Shown: in pieces, positions 12,501 through 22,179 of the stretch
Position numbering within the stretch: the first letter of the stretch is position 1
Layout of the letters: the number at the start of each line of letters is the position of its first letter
From: Delphinus delphis
Lineage: Eukaryota > Chordata > Mammalia > Artiodactyla > Delphinidae
Direction: 5' to 3'
DNA: 64,000 bases
Assembly: GCF_949987515.2 (NCBI RefSeq)
Contig: NC_082689.1
Span: 3,662,001 to 3,726,000, forward strand
Translations under genes and position numbers: made by a program
The notes under the pieces: generated by a model
The model's input: only the letters and a program-made list of their open reading frames with translations
What the model was told of the DNA's origin: nothing
The model's database searches: none

Positions 12501-13441
12501 GGAACTTGCAGGGACTTTATATTGAAATGGTACTATGACTCCGTTACTGAAAGCTGCGCCAGGTTCTGGTATGGAGGCTGTGGTGGAAATGAAAACAGAT
12601 TTGATTCGCAGGATGAATGTGAAAAGGTTTGCCCTCCTGGTAAGTGATTCTTCTTTTGTGTTGGTGGTTTTTGCAGGTAAGGGATCCAGGCCAATAATTC
12701 ACCTTTTAAAGATATTTGAATGATAATGATGATGATAGATTTGAAAAAGAAGATAAATTGGATTTTCAGATGAGGAAGGTGTAAAAATAAAACACACGGG
12801 GTTAATTTTCTGAGTTATTATGTTTTCCTAAAAACATACTTGTATCCTTGTATTTTTGCCGATGAGGAAACATACGGTGGACCACGCCTCACCCTTCAGA
12901 AATATTACTAAGTTTCTGTTATTCATAAAATACTGTAACAGACATGGTTATTAGGAAAATAATATAATGAGCAATTAATAATAACTGCTATGTAGTCTAT
13001 TCAACTTTAAATAATCTTGCTTCCTCTAAATGATAATGTGGACCGCCAGGCCATGCGATATCTCCATTATGCTGGGCAACGTGATTGGTAATAAAATCAG
13101 AACAGCTGCACAGAGATACTGGGGCCGGTGCGGAGTGGGAGCGCTGGGTTTGCTTAAAGGCCAGGCAGGTGATGCCAGGAGAGAGAAAGGGCTCAGATGG
13201 CACAGAAAGCCCCAAACCCCAGGCCAAGAAGCTCCAGGGGAGCCACTGAAGGAAATGAACTGAAAAGTGAGATTGGTGATGACAGCCAGAGGCCATGGAT
13301 ATTTTCATGAGAAATACAGTGTCCTTTGGGGTCAGTAATGTGACTTTTCCCCTCCTCTTCCTTTCCACCCTCACCCACCGCCCCCACGGTCCATGCTCAG
13401 TGCTCATCAAGCCCGGAGTCATTGCTGCGATTGGGACCTAA
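268..13441 (+). CDS. COL6A3: COL6A3, collagen VI alpha-3 chain, C-terminal part (4 exons: 268-531, 1566-1664, 12475-12639, 13401-13441)
   Basis: The joined exons encode the last 188 residues of the collagen VI alpha-3 chain, a secreted extracellular-matrix protein that assembles with alpha-1 and alpha-2 into beaded microfibrils. What is seen: a fibronectin type III module, a Ser/Thr/Pro-rich linker, a complete six-cysteine Kunitz module (start [12 protein letters not shown]) and a short tail ending [13 protein letters not shown]. This order (C4 FN3, C5 Kunitz) is specific to alpha-3(VI). All exon junctions fall in the same phase: each exon after the first begins with the last two bases of a split codon, and every intron has GT...AG ends. 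The gene continues upstream of the window (VWA domains and triple helix are absent here). In human the C5 region is cleaved off and circulates as endotrophin. No frameshift or premature stop is seen, so the gene looks functional. Confidence 0.96.
532..1565 (+). other. COL6A3 intron between FN3 and linker exons
   Basis: About 1.03 kb, GT...AG. Its middle (about 900-1,170) is GC-rich and pyrimidine-rich. I recognise no repeat or additional exon. Confidence 0.8.
1566..1664 (+). CDS. COL6A3: COL6A3 linker exon between FN3 and Kunitz domains
   Basis: A 99-nt exon (33 codons). The acceptor is TTTTCTTTTATAG at 1553-1565 and the donor GTGAGC at 1665-1670. It encodes a low-complexity Pro/Ser/Thr-rich linker ([19 protein letters not shown], then [13 protein letters not shown]). 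The end of this exon supplies the residues just upstream of the Kunitz domain, where proteolytic release of the C5 fragment occurs in human. The [11 protein letters not shown] core matches my recollection of the mammalian protein; the last ten residues diverge. Confidence 0.92.
2883..3618 (-). mobile_element. L1 3' end, 5'-truncated, minus strand
   Basis: Minus-strand L1 with 3' UTR at the left and the ORF2p C-terminus at about 3,250-3,618 (reverse frame has [20 protein letters not shown] and [17 protein letters not shown]). A perfect 12-bp target-site duplication, GAATAGTATTTT, lies at 2871-2882 and 3619-3630. This is typical truncated L1 retrotransposition. Confidence 0.95.
4191..4790 (-). 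mobile_element. Older L1 3' end, 5'-truncated, minus strand
   Basis: The text includes the L1 3' UTR (tail near 4,191) and the end of ORF2 (reverse of the TTCATCTGTTGATGGACGC stretch). Flanks at 4172-4190 and 4791-4809 are a 19-bp target-site duplication with one mismatch. It diverges more from the window's younger L1s, so it is an older subfamily. Confidence 0.93.
5574..5768 (-). mobile_element. CHR-type SINE, minus strand
   Basis: tRNA-derived cetartiodactyl SINE in reverse: A/T tail left, body with GGCTGCCTCGGGTCTTAGC, and tRNA-like head ending CTACCAGGGAAGTCCC at right. A perfect 15-bp target-site duplication (TTACTTGCTCTTCTT) lies at 5559-5573 and 5769-5783. Confidence 0.93.
6385..6425. 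repeat. Short near-perfect inverted repeat (hairpin)
   Basis: Arms 6385-6403 and 6407-6425 are 19 bp each, reverse complementary with one mismatch, around a 3-nt loop. No surrounding repeat was recognised. Confidence 0.8.
6458..6578 (-). mobile_element. CHR-1-like SINE, minus strand
   Basis: Reverse copy of the short CHR-1 form: GCGGGATCTTAGTTCCCC, a B-box-like GGATCGAACC, and head ACCACCAGGGAATTCC. Approximate 9-bp duplication CTAGATACT / CTAGACACT at 6449-6457 and 6579-6587. Confidence 0.9.
8583..8860 (+). mobile_element. L1 3' UTR fragment, plus strand
   Basis: Contains the L1 3' tail text (AGAACCTACTACATAGCACAG, then TATACCCCAATTTAAAA) and an A-rich end. Target-site duplication ATGCTGCTTT lies at 8573-8582 and 8861-8870. 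Confidence 0.9.
9388..9720 (-). mobile_element. CHR-2 SINE, full length, minus strand
   Basis: Reverse full-length CHR-2: tail left, GGCTGCGTTGGGTCTTCG, repeated GGGCTTCAGTAGTTGTGGC-type modules, and tRNA head ending TGTGCCACCAGGGAAGCC. Flanks 9374-9387 and 9721-9734 match at 13 of 14 positions (target-site duplication). Confidence 0.94.
11631..11942 (-). mobile_element. CHR-2 SINE, minus strand
   Basis: Same family and orientation as the copy near 9.5 kb. Flanking duplication TACACACAT lies at 11622-11630 and 11943-11951. Confidence 0.93.
12200..12340 (+). repeat. MIR-like relic
   Basis: MIR core-like text (GATTATTATGTCCACCTGAC followed by AGTGAGGAAACTGAAG), ending about 135 bp upstream of the Kunitz exon. 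Old and diverged. Confidence 0.6.
12475..12639 (+). CDS. COL6A3: COL6A3 Kunitz (C5 / endotrophin) exon
   Basis: A 165-nt exon (55 codons) holding a whole BPTI/Kunitz module. The acceptor is TCTTGTTCTTCAAG ending at 12474 and the donor GTAAGT at 12640. All six cysteines are present with normal spacing (DIC, GTC, ESC, GGC, DEC, KVC), and so is the [11 protein letters not shown] core. At the position equal to the reactive P1 site there is Arg followed by Asp (GTCRDF) instead of the small P1' residue of active inhibitors. Human C5 has the same motif and is not known as an effective trypsin inhibitor, so a matrix or signalling role is more likely than protease inhibition. Venom-type Kunitz genes are excluded by the exon context. 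Confidence 0.96.
12640..13400 (+). other. Last COL6A3 intron
   Basis: 761 nt, GTAAGT...CAG. No repeat recognised. Confidence 0.85.
13401..13441 (+). CDS. COL6A3: COL6A3 terminal coding exon with stop codon
   Basis: After acceptor CCATGCTCAG (ending 13400), two bases complete the split Val codon, followed by [12 protein letters not shown] and TAA at 13439-13441. The short tail PGVI..(G)T closely resembles the mammalian alpha-3(VI) C-terminus. The exon continues into the 3' UTR. Confidence 0.94.
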
Positions 13442-14198
13442 GTGTGGCCGACCAGTGACACATACCTCTTGAAGAAGAAGGAGTCCGCCATCGCCAGTCG
13501 TCTTTGTAGAAGCTCTGTGTATAGATTCCCTTGCACTGTACCATTTCATGCTTTGATTTACACTCGAACTTGGGAGGAAATGTCTGCTGCATGACCTATC
13601 AATATGGTGCTAAATGTGTCTGTGGAGTCAACCCTCTTTGTCTCCGGGCAATTACATTGTATACTTTGAACGTTGTGTAATAGTTATCCACTGCTGGTGT
13701 TTATGTGAACATTCCTATAAATTCAAATTCCCTCTGGAGTTTCACGTTATGCCTGTTACAGGCAAGTGTAAGATCTAGAAAATAACCCCCAATTTCACAG
13801 CTACTCTATATACTTCTGCTTGGTTCATTTTTTTCCCCTCTTAATTAAGCATGACTTTAGATGGAAAGCCTGTGTATGGAGAAAAAACAAGAGTCTAACT
13901 TTTCCATTTCCCCCCCCAGTTTCCTGGATTAGATTTTGAGCGACTTTCCTTTTTCTAGAGCTTCTAACAAACAATGTAGTTAGAGGGAAGCAAAATCCCC
14001 TAATCTTTGTGCACTGTTGTGGGACCAATGCCTTAATTAAAGGATGTAAAGAAAGTCATAATAGAGATTTTTTTGGCATTCCTCTAATGTTGTGTCTGTG
14101 TTGCTTTTTTTTTGGGGGGGGGGTGTTAATTTTAATTTTAAAATTTTTAGGAAATTTATACAAAGAAACTTTTTAATAAAGTATATTGAAAGTGGTGT
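13442..14198 (+). other. COL6A3: COL6A3 3' UTR
   Basis: About 755 nt between the TAA stop and the inferred cleavage site. It is AT-rich, with a C-run near 13,910 and a T8-G10 homopolymer junction near 14,105-14,122. No interspersed repeat is recognised inside it. The end is set by the AATAAA at 14175; exact cleavage is inferred, not seen. Confidence 0.85.
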
Positions 14199-14216
14199 GG
14201 GTTTGGTGTTCTTGGC
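14175..14216 (+). terminator. COL6A3 polyadenylation signal and GU-rich downstream element
   Basis: A canonical AATAAA lies at 14175-14180. About 12-35 nt downstream is a GT-rich run (AGTGGTGTGGGTTTGGTG, 14191-14208), the arrangement expected of a strong mammalian poly(A) site. Cleavage is probably near 14,192-14,200. Confidence 0.85.
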
Positions 14217-15613
14217 TGTGTCGTTTCCCTAGCACCTGTTGTCAGAATCACCCCAGGACAGGGGAATTGGAGCCCGTTCAAGCCCCCAGTCTTGGGTACC
14301 ACCCTTTGATTTCCAGCGAAGGGACAAGGGCGCTCTGTCGACAGTGGGAAACCCGGTGGATCCAGCTCTCCATGGCCGGGTGGGTCACGTTCCTTGCTTA
14401 GGGCCCCTGGAGTCTTCCAAGTCTTAAGAACCAGGCTGGCTTTCATGCTCTCCTTTAACTTCTAGCTGTGTCCCAGAGATGTGGCCTCCTTCCCTGCCCC
14501 TTTAAGATAATTGTTTCCTGGGGGTTCCCTTTGCTCCTGCCTACAGTGGCTGAGAGGTGGGATGTCACTGGCCCAGGAATCCCCAGTCCCCTTTCTGGAG
14601 TCTCAAAGATGAAGCATAAAGTTTCTTTTTTCTTTAAAGACCCTTTTGCTCCTGTCTTCAGAAATAACACAAGAAACAAATAAATACATGTTTAGGTGGT
14701 ACCTGAACTCCACTAGGGAAGGAAACTGAATTTGTTTGATAAAACACATCTACTCTGACAAGTGCTTCCGGCCGAGCTCTAGGGACCTTGGGTGTGGACA
14801 GAACTGTTTTATGTAAGATGGGGAAGGATCTGTCAGTTGATCTATTGATCAGAGGTAGGGAGGAGGAGAGAGAGGGTGTGTAGAGCCACGGAGATGGGTG
14901 GGGAGAGGCTGGGAAGTCACAGAGACCACTCCTTGTGATTTCCACCCAGATCTTTGGGTGCAATTTCTAAATTCACAAATGCGCTCAAAGTGAGCACATC
15001 TGCATAGCAATTGGAGGAAGAACTGAGCTTTGTCCCCGAGTCGGTGTGTCAGAGAATGCAGCCAAAGGCAGAGATGGAAGGAAGATGCTGTGGGCAAAGG
15101 ACCCCTCTGCTGGAATCTGCAGGAATCTGGGTGAGGACTCAGCGCTTCACAATCTAAGATGTTGGGCACCTTGTCGGGATGGAGAGAACCTGGTTGAATA
15201 TCAGGGTAGCCCGGGGTAGATTGCATGGCTTTGAGGACTCCTGAGAAGCTCTCACAGTCAGGGGGCCCCTGGACCACGTCCGCCCTCTAGGCCATGCTGA
15301 CTGCCTCCCCACCTTTGAAGGGCCCCCTTTTTAGCGTGAGGCCAAGCCAATGGAACTACCAAGAGCCCCATGATGGCCATGAATCCCTTTCAAACAGGTA
15401 CTCAACCTGGGTGGGAAATGTTCCTTCTATGACTTTCTTAGAGATTTTTCTCTCCAGCCCCACAGGAGCAGCCCCCTTCCACAGAAACAGGCCTGCGTGC
15501 CTCCCCTCAGGCTGTGGGTAGTCAAGCCAAGCGCATCCCATCCCACTGGAGCAGAGAAACATTTGCAGGGGGATTGGGAAAGGCAGCTTCACTGGTGTAG
15601 TGGATGGGACAGT
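14217..15613. other. Intergenic, nothing recognised
   Basis: Unique-looking sequence just downstream of COL6A3. No exon, repeat or RNA gene recognised; the short open frames do not resemble proteins. Confidence 0.6.
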
Positions 15614-16028
15614 CTGTGTGCATTTGTCCTGGGGCTGCCATAACCAAGTGCCACAATCCAGGTGACTTAAAACAATAGAAATGTATTCGCTCACAGCTCA
15701 GGTGGCTGGAAGTCCAAAATCAACGTGTTGGCAGTGCCATGCTGCCTCGGAAACCCGTAGGGCAGTCCTTCTTTTCTTCTTCCTACTTTCTCGTGATTCC
15801 CTGACTTATAGGCATGTGAGTCCAATCTCTGCCTGTTTTCACATGGTCATCTTCTTATAAGGACACCAGTCAAACTGGATTAGGGATCCACCCTGCTCTG
15901 GTATAACCTCATCTTATCTAACTATATCTGCAATGACCCTATTTCCAAATAAGGTCACATCCTGAAGTCCTGGGGGTTAAGACTTCAGCACATCTTTTTT
16001 GGGAGGGACACAATTCAACCCATAACAC
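15614..16028 (-). mobile_element. MaLR-type LTR, minus strand
   Basis: The text GGGGCTGCCATAACCAAGTG, CTTAAAACAATAGAAATGTATT, TTCTTATAAGGACACCAGTC, CCTATTTCCAAATAAGGTC and ACACAATTCAACCCATAACA is the reverse of the widespread MLT1/MST-like ERVL-MaLR solo LTR. The subfamily is not certain. Confidence 0.82.
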
Positions 16029-17519
16029 AGTTTTAGGGTTTCCAATACCAGTTCCCAACTCTGATCTGTCGATCCACTGTTAACAGCAAGGTAGCAGCTG
16101 TAGTTAAGAGATTTCAGTTGAATGCTGTCACTTCCTCACTGGCATTGGTTATTGAAACCATCACTATTGGATCTTCAGGCTGGGTCCTATTCATTTCAAA
16201 ACTTAAATCCCAGATGCTGTGCAGACCCTTTTCCCTGTAGACCAGCGCAGGTACTGGATGATTAGAGTGGAGAAGCCCATGGCTTGTTCCCTCCCACCTT
16301 CCTTTTTCTCCCCAAGCCTGTGGAGTTCTGGGCTGGAGCTCCTTCCCAGGCTCCATAGGTGAACTTGGAGCTGACTCTCTGTTGGCTTCTGTTCTCTCCT
16401 TGACTCCTTTCTGTGGTAGGGTCCCGTGCTGACTCTCTCGGGGTGTACGTCGGTTCTCTGGCGGAAGCTGAGGGGGCCCTAGCCTGGCAGTTCTGTGAAA
16501 CTCTTCCACCCCTCACAGCCCCTTACTGGGGGTCGTCCTCTTCACAGACCCTCGGTGCTGGTGTCTTTGTGCAGGAGGGCATCCCCTTGGAGAGCAGTGT
16601 AAGCCAGTTGGCTCAAGTCCAGCCACCTTCTCGGGTCACTTAATCCATAGGAAATGCCCATGACCTTGCCACATCAACTGCCACATCCGTCTTTCCACTC
16701 GACCAGGGGTCAGGGGTCCTGCGGGTTCAGGGGTCAGGAACATGGTCAGTTGAGAGCTGGTCTCCAGCCCCTGACTTGGTGGTGGTGGGAAGGAATGATT
16801 CAGACCATCATCTCCAACTCTTGAGTGTTTCTTTGTCTTCAGGGACAGGGTCCAGTGGACGCCCCTTCCTGATGCCGCAGGGAGTGAGGGAAGAGTGTGG
16901 CCTCTTCATAAGCGCTTTGTTGCTCTCGAAAGGCCCCCACCACCTCTCCCTCGGCCCTGTTTTACCTCATTAGTGACTGGTTACTGTGCACTAAGCTGGG
17001 GCCCTTAGCTGTCAACTCTGGGAAAACAGGACCCACCAGGCACCCACAACCAGCCTCTTGTAGGAACTTGATGAATGGAGAGCTCTGAGCCCCAGATCTC
17101 TAGTGCAGGCTGAACACTGCTTTTCCTCCTCTGCCCCTCGATTTCCTAGAAGTGAGCCTCTGCAGCCCAAGGCACCCCACTAGTGTGTGTGAGTCTGCCT
17201 CACCACACGTTAGTGACTGAAGTCTACTCGAGGGGATGAGGGGGAAGGCTCATCACATGTCCATGGTTTGGCTTCACACGCATCCTTTAACAAGCTCTCT
17301 CAGCCCCAAAGTTCCTCTGCCCAACAATGACCTCAAGTCTCCCCTCCTCTTCCTTCCCCTGCTGCTTGAAATCCCCTCCGTCCCTACAGCAGTTTCCAGG
17401 TCTTCCCCTCAGTGGGGGCGCTTCGACTGGGAAAACCAAAGCCCGAGAGAGGGCGGAATGGTGGGCATCTTGCTTCCTGCACTGTTCACGTGGGGTCGGT
17501 CCACCCCATCACATTAAAA
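16029..17519. other. Intergenic, nothing recognised
   Basis: GC-moderate sequence without a recognised repeat or gene. Open frames up to 131 codons have no recognisable domain. Confidence 0.6.
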
Positions 17520-18365
17520 AAAAAAATCAACGTTACGTACAATAAAATGCATCCACTTCTGTGTGCTGCTTGATGAGTTTTGACAAATGAATACATGCAC
17601 AGAACCCTCACCACGCTCGTGATGGCCATGATTCCCTTAGCCCCATCCAGCCGCGTGTGCGAGTGAACAGCATTTAAAGTTATCATGACTTCTCTCCCAG
17701 TAAATTTATCCTAAGGAAACAATCGGAGATGCACAAAAATTTATGTTTAAGGATATGGCTTTATTTGCAATGACAAAAGTGAATGCGAGATCATCAGAAT
17801 GACCAACAAGAAAAGGATGCTTACATACATCCTGCTTCACCAACAAAAGAAAAACATAGCCATTAATGTGACTGATATATATACACTACTATGTATTAAA
17901 TAGATAACTAATGAGAACCTACTGTATAGCACAGAGAACTCTGCTCAGTGCTTGGTGGTGACCTAAATGAGAAGGAAAACTAAAAAAGAGGTGATATATG
18001 TATACAGATAGCTGATTCACTTTGTTGTACAGCAGAAACTAACACAAAATTGTAAAGCAATTATACTCCAATAAAATTTAATTAAAAAATACATCATGAT
18101 GCTGGTAAATGGTTGATGCCATTAATCAGTTGATATATACGATATGATGTTAAAAAGATAGAAATCTGTATATTTAATATGATAGTTTCATATATATGTG
18201 CACATGCACACACCTATATTTCCCTTTTGTGAAGGAAAATAACAAAAGCAAATACAACAAAATTTAAGCAGTGGTTGTTTCTGGCGTGGTGATTTAAGTG
18301 TTCTTTAAATATTCCTACACTTAAATTTGTTTCTAAAATAAACCCGTGCATTACCCTTATCAAAC
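17520..18365 (+). mobile_element. Ancient L1M fragment, interrupted by a younger L1 tail
   Basis: 17,520-17,640 resembles L1M 3' sequence (ACAATAAAATGCATCCAC, TGATGAGTTTTGACAAATG). 17,695-17,838 and 18,099-18,365 resemble an L1MC-like 3' end (CTAAGGAAACAATCGGAGATG; GCAGTGGTTGTTTCTGG). Family names are from memory. Confidence 0.65.
17835..18089 (+). mobile_element. L1 3' UTR fragment nested in an ancient L1, plus strand
   Basis: L1 3' tail text (GAGAACCTACTGTATAGCAC, ATTATACTCCAATAAAATTT). Approximate target-site duplication TACATCCTG / TACATCATG lies at 17826-17834 and 18090-18098, both inside the older L1. Confidence 0.82.
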
Positions 18366-18479
18366 AGTTATTTTCAACTTGAACATATTTTTATATACGA
18401 ATTGCACTATTCATAAATTTTAATTGTTTTAGAATCTGTGTTGTGTGGATGTACCTAACCACTCATCCTTCCTTCCTTC

Positions 18480-18620
18480 CTTCATTCCCTTGTTCCACAA
18501 GTGTTTACTGAACATGTGTCATGTGCTACATCCAGGTCTAGGCACTGGAAATGCAGTTCCGCTGGAACTGACCTACTGGGGGAACCAGGCAACACAAATG
18601 CATCTGTAAAGCATGAAGAC
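18480..18620 (+). repeat. L2-like relic
   Basis: L2 3' motif: GTGTTTACTGAACATGTGTC, then TCTAGGCACTGGAAATGCAG. Preceded by a short CCTT-rich tract. Confidence 0.6.
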
Positions 18621-19079
18621 GTGGGAAGAGCTGAGGAGAAAAATAACCGCAGCCGCCTTTCCAGTTCCCTCGGTTTCTTACTCTGCCCTTGTGCAATTTA
18701 GCATGTGGTCCCCAGGAAGAGAAAACGTGGACTTTAGGAGAGCTTGAGGGCACACACATCACCTGTGGCCCCAGCTTACATCCACACCCAGGGATGCTCA
18801 GATGTGCAGAATCAGACACCACTGGAGGGAGGGCTGTGGTCCTAGAAACCCCATTTGGCCACCAGACATGTCCCCTACCCAAGCACTTACCCTTCCCAGT
18901 GTCTAGGCCCTAATCTTGAAGTTGCATTTTACCCCAATGTTAGTTATAAAATAGAGTGGAAGAGTCATTAGTGGGTTCATTCCACCCCTGGAAAATCAGG
19001 CTGATTTTGCATCTCACACTAAGATCCCATTTCCACATAATTCTGCCTTGTTCAGTGGAGACAGTTGGTTACACTAATT
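18621..19079. other. Intergenic, nothing recognised
   Basis: No gene or repeat recognised. Confidence 0.55.
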
Positions 19080-19210
19080 CATTTGACACCTGAGCACATT
19101 GTATGTGTTCCTCTGGGCTTTTAGGATAAAGTGTTGAACAAACCAGACAGGGTCCCTGACCCTGAGGGGCTTACATGCTGCTGGTGGGAGACAGAGAGAA
19201 TGCAAGGACC
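19080..19210 (+). repeat. L2-like relic
   Basis: L2 3' motif: AAGTGTTGAACAAACCAGAC, GGGTCCCTGACCCTGAGGGG and CTTACATGCTGC. Confidence 0.6.
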
Positions 19211-21755
19211 ATGAAGAAGAAGCAAATGGTAGAAGTGCTTTTGCAGGAGGTGACGAGGCTCTGGGGCAGGGAAGGTGGGGTAAGGGGCAGGCGGTGCTGT
19301 ACTGGGGCAGCCACCATGTTTCAGTAGCGCGATCACCGTGGGCCTCGCTGAGAAGGAGACTTTGAGAAACACCTGAAGAAGGTGAGTCAAGGGGGTAACT
19401 GAGGAGAGAGCTCAGGGCAGATGGGACCCCTACAGCAGCGTGTTCCTCAGATGGAGGAGAAGGCCCTGGGCTGGGTTCTGTCAAGTGAGGGCGGGGCCCC
19501 AGGGGCCACTGGTGGCCCGGGTCGATCTACCGGCTTTTACTCAGTGACCTGGAGCCGTCATTCAGCAGCTCCATCAAGAGACCGACAGGAACGTCCTTGA
19601 ACTCCACAGGATCCACTAGCTGCTCTGTGGGGACAAGACCTCAGGCAATGAGGCGATGACACCAGTGATGGGGTGGTGACATCGGTGGTGAGGCCATGGA
19701 AGAAATTCAGGTGAGACGCGATGGTGACCAAGACCAGAGCAACAGCAGAGGAAATGAAGTGTGGACTCTGGGTACATTTTGGTCTAAAATGTGCAAGAAT
19801 TGAGGTAATGTCTGTGTACAGTTTTTTACGCATTATTTCCACAAAGGAACTAGAACCAAACAGATGTTAGATCATCTGTGCTGACTTTGTGTTCAGCAAA
19901 GCGTGGTCTGAGCTGCACTCCCGACCTGAGACAGCTGTGGACCTCTTTCTGAGGCCTGTTCTTTGTCAGATGGTGCCACGGTCCCCACATCCTTGCCTGT
20001 GCTGTAGCGTGCCCCTGACCCGAGGGTCTACCCAGTGCTTTATGGGGCAACCTTGGACAGCTTCCAGTCTGGCTGTGTGCACGGAGGTGGCTTGCCAGAA
20101 AAGAACACCTGTTTTGAATTTTGTGAGCAAAACTAAACTTCTACTCGGGTAATGCACTGAGTTTTTGGGCTGTTCTAGAAGACGGTGTAATCTTAACACA
20201 ATTTACCTCTACCCAGTAGCAGTTGTGTGTCAGGCACTGTACTAACTGCTTCACCCACATTATCTCAGGCAGTGCTGTCTGGTAGCGGTCACTATACTAG
20301 TTCTTTAGATGATGAAACAGAGGGTCAGAGTGTTCCAGTTCACCCAGTTACGACCTAATGGAGGCTGTATCTGAGAAAGTCACCATGACCCAGAAGCGCT
20401 CCCTGAGCTCCCAAAGGTATACTGGTTCCTGCGGGATCCTCGCTGTCATTCCCCAGGGGCTGTTTCCCTGGAAGTTGGATCTAATCTCAAGCTCCGTATC
20501 TTCTTCCAGCACAAAGCACGGCCTACCCAGTCCCTTTCTAAGACCTTCTGAAACTCTCAGCGGGCAGAAAGTCCCTCTCTCCTTTCCCTTTCCTTTAATG
20601 ACAGTTTTCCCATCTCTTTTTCATTATCCGGAGCTGCTCAGGGGAGGACTTAGAAAAGCTAGCCATTCTGGGCTTGTGCCTGGTTCTCCGAGGCCAGGTC
20701 ATTGAGACATCTGTTTGGACTGTACTATCAGCACATTTCGATCCTTTCGTCAGCTTTGCTGGATCTGTGAATATAAGTGCCTTCTACTCCTCCCCCCCAC
20801 CCCCACCCCCTTTACAACATTCTACATAATTTTAAAAAAATCACAAGGAGTGTGAATGGGCACCAGTCTTTCTGTAGGAAGCCAATATCCTGAACCCTCA
20901 AGATCAGTTTGAGATTTCTCCCCCACGGTGATTCATTTTTAGGGAATTGTTCAGATTTCACTGCCAAATTTCCCTCGTTGTCACATTTCCAGTTGGACCT
21001 GGCTGTTGGTCAGGTTCTCGGAGTCTGGCCTTCTGGGTGTGGCTTCCGGGGAAACTGGGGTCTGCTGATGGTGCTGAGCTGCTAGGCCCCAGTCCAGGGG
21101 CTGCCCAGGGGTCTGCTCCTTCTCCGATTTTAGTTCAGGGTTCTGATCTTTGATGCTGCGTGTGCCTCCTGTCTCTCCCTGGAGCTGAAGTGCTATTCTT
21201 AGTGCCATCGGATTCCCAGGGGGGTCTTCCTGTTTGTTTGGAGTCAGGACTTCAGAATTGGACAGTCCTTCAGAGGTCCCGAGGCCCAGCGTGAACAAGT
21301 TCAGAGATCCCTTTCCGCACTATTCCTGATTCTGCAACTCACGTGGTGGGCATAGAATTGCCTGAGAGAGAAACACTGAAGGAGTGTTTAAAAACCCAGT
21401 TGCTCCAGCCCAAAGACACCTGGTAGAGGGTAATGGGAAACAAAGAAGAAAGGGACTCTGTGCATAAGGGTGACACTTTCCAAGTAAGACTCAACCTGGA
21501 GAGTACATACGATTTTCCTGCCTTAAATAAGAGGTGTCTATGAAAACCTTCAGGCTACTGGTACAAAAAGTCATCTAGTGGAAGGGATTCAGGGAGCTGC
21601 AGAGAAAACCAGCCAAGCATGTTTGAATTCAAGAGGAATGCAGAAGTTCCAGTGTCTGCACAAATTTTCCAGGAAAGGTTAGACAAAGAAATAGTGAGAC
21701 AATACGAAAAAACTGGTGGAGCCTCTATATATTCGAGGGAAAAAAAAGTCTATTT
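19211..21755. other. Intergenic, nothing recognised apart from a MIR relic
   Basis: Apart from the MIR relic near 20.2-20.3 kb, no gene or repeat is recognised. A C-rich run occurs near 20,790-20,812. Confidence 0.55.
20220..20330 (+). repeat. MIR-like relic
   Basis: GTGTCAGGCACTGTACTAAC, ACATTATCTCAGGCAG and GATGATGAAACAGAGGGTCA follow the MIR pattern. Confidence 0.7.
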
Positions 21756-22179
21756 ATTTATTAGTTCAAACAAGTTTTTTTTAAAACATGTTTATTGGAG
21801 TATAATTGCTTTACAATGGTGTGCTAGTTTCTGCTTTATAACAAAGTGAATCCGCTATACATATACATATATCCCCATATCTCCTCCCTCTTGCATCTCC
21901 CTCCCACCCTCCCTATCCCACCTCTCTAGGTGGTCACAAAACACCCAGCCGATCTCCCTGTGCTATGTTGCTGGTTCCCACTAGCTATCTATGTTACTTT
22001 GGGTAGTATATATAAGTCCATGCCACTCTCTCACTTCGTCCCAGCTTACCCTTCTCCCTCCCTGTGTCCTCAAGCCCATTCTTTACGTCTGTGTCTTTAT
22101 TCCTGTCCTGCCCCTAGGTTCTTCAGAACCACTTTTTTTTTTAGATTCCGTATATATGTGTTAGCATACGGTATTTATT

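Noticed and set aside
12475..12639. Stand-alone Kunitz inhibitor or venom-type toxin gene
   Set aside because: Exon phases, the upstream FN3 and linker exons and the C-terminal tail identify COL6A3.
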